DNA of 64,000 nt from Paraescarpia echinospica (Eukaryota > Annelida > Polychaeta > Sabellida > Siboglinidae), in the NCBI GenBank assembly GCA_020002185.1, contig CM034542.1, positions 56,053,280-56,117,279 on the forward strand. The letters run 5' to 3'. Shown here in pieces: positions 50,501-56,500 of the stretch. The notes beneath the pieces were generated by a model that searched no databases, was not told the origin of the DNA, and saw nothing but the letters and a program-made list of their open reading frames with translations. Positions within the stretch are counted from its first letter, which is position 1, and the number at the start of each line of letters is the position of its first letter. The position numbers were made by a program, and so were the translations under genes.

Positions 50501-53500
50501 ATGTTTGTTCTAGTATAAAGAACACGATATCAATAAATGTGTTGTGTGGTGTGGTGTGTGGTGTGGTGTGGTGTGGTGTGATTGTGGTGGTGTATGTGTG
50601 GTGTGGTGTGGTGTGGTGTGATGGTGTATGTGTGGTGTGGTGTGGTGTGGTGTGGTGTGGTGTGATGGTGTATGTGTGGTGTGATGGTGTATGTGTGGTG
50701 TGTTTTGTTGTGGTGTGGTGTGGTTTGGTGTGTTGTGGTGTGGTGTGATGTGGTGTATGTGTGGTGTGGTGGTGGTGGTGGTGGTGTGTGTAGGTGCATG
50801 GTATGTATGTTTGTGTCTTTAACATGTTTGTTCTAGTATAAAGAACATGATATCAATAAATGTGTTGTGTGGTGTGGTGTAGTGTGGTGTGGTGTGGTGT
50901 GATGGTGTATGTGTGGTGTGGTGGTGTTGTGGTGGTGGTGGTGGTGTGTGTAGGTGCATGGTATGTATGTTTGTGTCTTTAACATGTTTGTTCTAGTATA
51001 AAGAACATGATATCAGTAAATGTGTTGTGTGGTGTGGTGTGGTGTGGTGTGATGGTGGTGGTGTATGTGTGGTGTGGTGTGGTGGTGTATGTGTGGTGTG
51101 GTGTGGTTGTGGTGGTGGTGGTGTGTGTAGGTGCATGGTATGTATGTTTGTGTCTTTAACATGTTTGTTCTAGTATAAAGAACATTATATCAATAAATGT
51201 GTTGTGTGGTGTGGTGTGGTGTGGTGTAGTGTAGTGTGGTGTGGTGTGGTGTGATGGTGTATGTGTGGTGTGGTGTGGTGTGATGTTGTGGTGGTGGTGG
51301 TGGTGGTGTGTAGGTGCATGGTATGTATGTTTGTGTCTTTAACATATTTGTTCTAGTATAAAGAACATGATATCAATAAATGTATTATGTGGTGTGGTGT
51401 GGTGTATGTGTGGTGTGGTGTGGTGTATGTGTGGTGTGGTGTGGTGTGGTGTGGTGGTGGTGGTTGTGTGTGTAGGTGCATGGTATGTATGTTTGTGTCT
51501 TTAACATGTTTGTTCTAGTATAAAGAACATGATATCAATAAATGTGTTGTGTGGTGTGGTGTGGTGTGATGGTGGTGGTGTATGTGTGGTGTGGTGTGGT
51601 GTGGTGTGGTGTGGTGTGGTGTGGTGTGGTGGTGTATGTGTGGTGTGGTGTGGTGGTGGTGGTGTGTGTAGGTGCATGGTATGTATGTTTGTGTCTTTAA
51701 CATGTTTGTTCTAGTATAAAACCACGATATCAATAAATGTGTTGTGTGGTGTGGTGTGGTGTGGTGTGATGGTGGTGGTGTATGTGTGGTGTGGTGTGGT
51801 GTGGTGTGGTGTGGTGTGGTGTGGTGTGGGTGTGGTGGTGTATGTGTGGTGTGGTGTGGTTTGTGGTGGTGTTGGTGTGTGTGGGGCCATGTATGTATGT
51901 TTGTGTCTTTAACATGTTTGTTTCTAGTATAAGAACATTATATATCAATAAATGTGTTGTGTGGTGTGGTGTGGTGTGATGGTGGTGGTGTATGTGTGGT
52001 GTGGTGTGGTGTGATGGTGATGGAGTGTATATGTGAGGTGTGGTGTGGTGTGATGGTGTATGTATGGTGTGGGTGGTGTGGTGGTGTATGTGTGGTGTCT
52101 TGTGGTGTGGTGTGGTGTGATGGTGTATGTGTGGTGTGGTGTGATGGTGTATGTGTGGTGTGGTGTGTTGTGTTGTGGTGTGATGGTGTATGTGTGGTGT
52201 GGTGTGTTGTGGTGTATGTGTGGTGTGGTGTGGTGTGGTGTGGTGTGGTATGTGTGGTGTGGTGTGTTGTGGTGTGATGGTGTATGTGTGGTGTGGTGTG
52301 TTGTGGTGTATGTGTGGTGTGTTGTGGTGTATGTGTGGTGTGGTGTGGTGTGATGGTGTATGTGTGGTGTGATGGTGTATGTGTAGTGTGGTGTGGTGTG
52401 GTGTGATGGTGTATGTGTGGTGTGGTGTATGTGTGGTGTGGTGTGATGGTGTATGTGTGGTGTNNNNNNNNNNNNNNNNNNNNNNNNNNNNNNNNNNNNN
52501 NNNNNNNNNNNNNNNNNNNNNNNNNNNNNNNNNNNNNNNNNNNNNNNNNNNNNNNNNNNNNNNNNNNNNNNNNNNNNNNNNNNNNNNNNNNNNNNNNNNN
52601 NNNNNNNNNNNNNNNNNNNNNNNNNNNNNNNNNNNNNNNNNNNNNNNNNNNNNNNNNNNNNNNNNNNNNNNNNNNNNNNNNNNNNNNNNNNNNNNNNNNN
52701 NNNNNNNNNNNNNNNNNNNNNNNNNNNNNNNNNNNNNNNNNNNNNNNNNNNNNNNNNNNNNNNNNNNNNNNNNNNNNNNNNNNNNNNNNNNNNNNNNNNN
52801 NNNNNNNNNNNNNNNNNNNNNNNNNNNNNNNNNNNNNNNNNNNNNNNNNNNNNNNNNNNNNNNNNNNNNNNNNNNNNNNNNNNNNNNNNNNNNNNNNNNN
52901 NNNNNNNNNNNNNNNNNNNNNNNNNNNNNNNNNNNNNNNNNNNNNNNNNNNNNNNNNNNNNNNNNNNNNNNNNNNNNNNNNNNNNNNNNNNNNNNNNNNN
53001 NNNNNNNNNNNNNNNNNNNNNNNNNNNNNNNNNNNNNNNNNNNNNNNNNNNNNNNNNNNNNNNNNNNNNNNNNNNNNNNNNNNNNNNNNNNNNNNNNNNN
53101 NNNNNNNNNNNNNNNNNNNNNNNNNNNNNNNNNNNNNNNNNNNNNNNNNNNNNNNNNNNNNNNNNNNNNNNNNNNNNNNNNNNNNNNNNNNNNNNNNNNN
53201 NNNNNNNNNNNNNNNNNNNNNNNNNNNNNNNNNNNNNNNNNNNNNNNNNNNNNNNNNNNNNNNNNNNNNNNNNNNNNNNNNNNNNNNNNNNNNNNNNNNN
53301 NNNNNNNNNNNNNNNNNNNNNNNNNNNNNNNNNNNNNNNNNNNNNNNNNNNNNNNNNNNNNNNNNNNNNNNNNNNNNNNNNNNNNNNNNNNNNNNNNNNN
53401 NNNNNNNNNNNNNNNNNNNNNNNNNNNNNNNNNNNNNNNNNNNNNNNNNNNNNNNNNNNNNNNGTGGTGGTGGTGGTGGTGTGTAGGTGCATGGTATGTA

Positions 53501-56500
53501 TGTTTGTGTCTTTAACATGTTTGTTCTAGTATAAAGAACATGATATCAATAAATGTATTGTGTGGTGTGGTGTGGTGTGGTGTGATGGTGTATGTGTGGT
53601 GTGGTGTTGTGGTGGTGGTGGTGGTGTGTGTAGGTGCATGGTATGTATGTTTGTGTCTTTAACATGTTTGTTCTAGTATAAAGAACACGATATCAATAAA
53701 TGTGTTGTGTGGTGTGGTGTGGTGTGATGGTGGTGGTGTATGTGTGGTGTGGTGTGGTGTGGTGGTGTATGTGTGGTGTGGTGTGGTTGTGGTGGTGGTG
53801 GTGTGTGTAGGTGCATGGTATGTATGTTTGTGTCTTTAACATGTTTGTTCTAGTATAAAGAACATTATATCAATAAATGTGTTGTGTGGTGTGGTGTGGT
53901 GTGATGGTGGTGGTGTATGTGTGGTGTGGTGGTGTGGTGTGGTGGTGTATGTGTGGTGTGGTGTGGTGTGATGGTGGTGGTGTATGTGTGGTGTGGTGTG
54001 GTGTGATGGTGTATGTGTGGTGTGGTGTGGTGTGATGGTGTATGTGTGGTGTGGTGTGATGGTGGTGGTGTATGTGTGGTGTGGTGTGGTGTGGTGTGAT
54101 GGTGTATGTGTGGTGTGGTGTGGTGTGATGGTGGTGGTGTATGTGTGGTGTGGTGTGGTGTGGTGGTGTATGTGTGGTGTGTTGTGGTGTGTTGTGGTGT
54201 GTTGTGGTGTGTTGTGGTGTGGTGTGGTGGTGTATGTGTGGTGTGGTGCGGTGTGGTGTGGTGTGATGGTGGTGGTGTATGTGTGGTGTGGTGTGGTGTG
54301 GTGTGGTGTGTTGTGGTGTGGTGTGGTGTGATGGTGTATGTGTGGTGTGGTGTTGTGGTGGTGGTGGTGGTGTGTGTAGGTGCATGGTATGTATGTTTGT
54401 GTCTTTAACATGTTTGTTCTAGTATAAAGAACATGATATCAATAAATGTGTGGTGTGGTGTGATGGTGGTGGTGTATGTGTGGTGTGGTGTGGTGTGGTG
54501 TGGTGTGATGGTGTATGTGTGGTGTGTTTTGTTGTGGTGTGGTGTGGTGTATGTGTGGTGTGGTGTGGTGGTGGTGGTGGTGGTGTGTGTAGGTGCATGG
54601 TATGTATGTTTGTGTCTTTAACATGTTTGTTCTAGTATAAAGAACATGATATCAATAAATGTGTTGTGTGGTGTGGTGTGGTGTGGTGTAGTGTGGTGTG
54701 GTGTGGTGTGATGGTGTATGTGTGGTATGGTGTGGTGTTGTTGTGGTGGTGGTGGTGTGTGTAGGTGCATGGTATGTATGTTTGTGTCTTTAACATGTTT
54801 GTTCTAGTATAAAGAACATGATATCAGTAAATGTGTTGTGTGGTGTGGTGTGGTGTGATGGTGGTGGTGTATGTGTGGTGTGGTGTGGTGTGGTGTGGTG
54901 TGGTGTGGTGTGGTGTGGTGGTGTATGTGTGGTGTGGTGTGGTGGTGGTGGTGTGTGTAGGTGCATGGTATGTATGTTTGTGTCTTTAACATGTTTGTTC
55001 TAGTATAAAGAACATTATATCAATAAATGTGTTGTGTGGTGTGGTGTGGTGTGATGGTGGTGGTGTATGTGTGGTGTGGTGTGGTTCTGGTGGTGGTGGT
55101 GAGTGTAGGTGCATGGTATGTATGTTTGTGTCTTTAACATGTTTGTTCTAGTATAAAGAACACGATATCAATAAATGTGTTGTGTGGTGTGGTATGGTAT
55201 GGTGTGGTGTGGTGTGGTGTGGTGTGGTGTGGTGTAGTGTAGTGTGGTGTGGTGTGGTGTGATCGTGTATGTGTGGTGTGGTGTGGTGTGGTGTTGTGGT
55301 GGTGGTGGTGGTGTGTGTAGGTGCATGGTATGTATGTTTGTGTCTTTAACATGTTTGTTCTAGTATAAAGAACATTATATCAATAAATGTTTTGTGTGGT
55401 GTGGTGTGGTGTGGTGTGATGGTGTATGTGTGGTGTGGTGTGGTTGTGGTGGTGGTGGTGTGTGTAGGTGCATGGTATGTATGTTTGTGTCTTTAACATG
55501 TTTGTCCTAGTATAAAGAACATGATATCAATAAATGTAAAACAGACAGTGTTATTTTAACGTTTTGGTTGATTGTGTTTAGACGGAAGACTTCTACAACC
55601 CCGGGGAATACGTCGCTCTGGTGTACAGTGATCGCATGAGAACGGCGGAAGACAAACAGAAAGTGTTCGCTGTCTTCAAGGAGACATTCAACACACAACC
55701 CTACGATCGCTGCATCGATGCCCATGTCACGACTGACCATATTCAGATCGGCCATTCCTGGCTTAAGAGACGAAGCACCCTGGTGAACTCGGGCGCAAGC
55801 AGCCGCGACTGGTTGTTGCAGCTATTACACCACTGTGTGGCGCCACTGGAGTCGCTCATGAAATGCGTACAGATGAACTGGATGGCGATCCTTGTGAGTC
55901 GTAGATTTTTACACTTGTTGTTAGGATGTATGTCAGTCTAATTTGCACACATATTAGTAGAAAATAAGTTGGCTTTGAAACAAGAATGTGTAACTTTGTT
56001 TTTTTCACAGATGTATTATAAATATGTTGTGTACACATTCTTCAAACAGGACAAATTGGTGGATACCAGCTTTTGTTACTTATTTTTAATTATTCTCCTG
56101 TTAATAAGAGTTAACATTAATATTGTTGGTGCTTGTCTTGTGAAATTGTGACATGTCCCTCCTTGTAGTTCCCATAATAATGGGGTGAGACTAGTCCATG
56201 TACATCTCCAATTTATTTATTTGTTTTATACTTTTTAGCTTAACTTATTGACACAAAAAAATTGGCATCAACTCCAAATCTTGTGTCGGCGTCTAGCAAA
56301 ACACCATTGCATAGTTCTGCATTCAGCTCTGATAAAAAAATTGACGAAAGTCTATCATAGTGGGAAATTTGTTCATGTAGTGACATCATATTTAGAACAT
56401 ATACAGCTAACAAAGAAAATAGATGGACCTACGATGAAACATAAGCATTCCAATAAACACATTTTATTTCACTGCCACAGCCTTGCAGTTGTCAACAAGC

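Noticed and set aside
51938..53529. Long frames over the N gap
   Set aside because: The translation is mostly X; the flanks are GGTGT satellite.
49280..55540. Interstitial telomere
   Set aside because: GGTGT pentamers are not the animal telomere hexamer TTAGGG, and the conserved core between them is non-telomeric.
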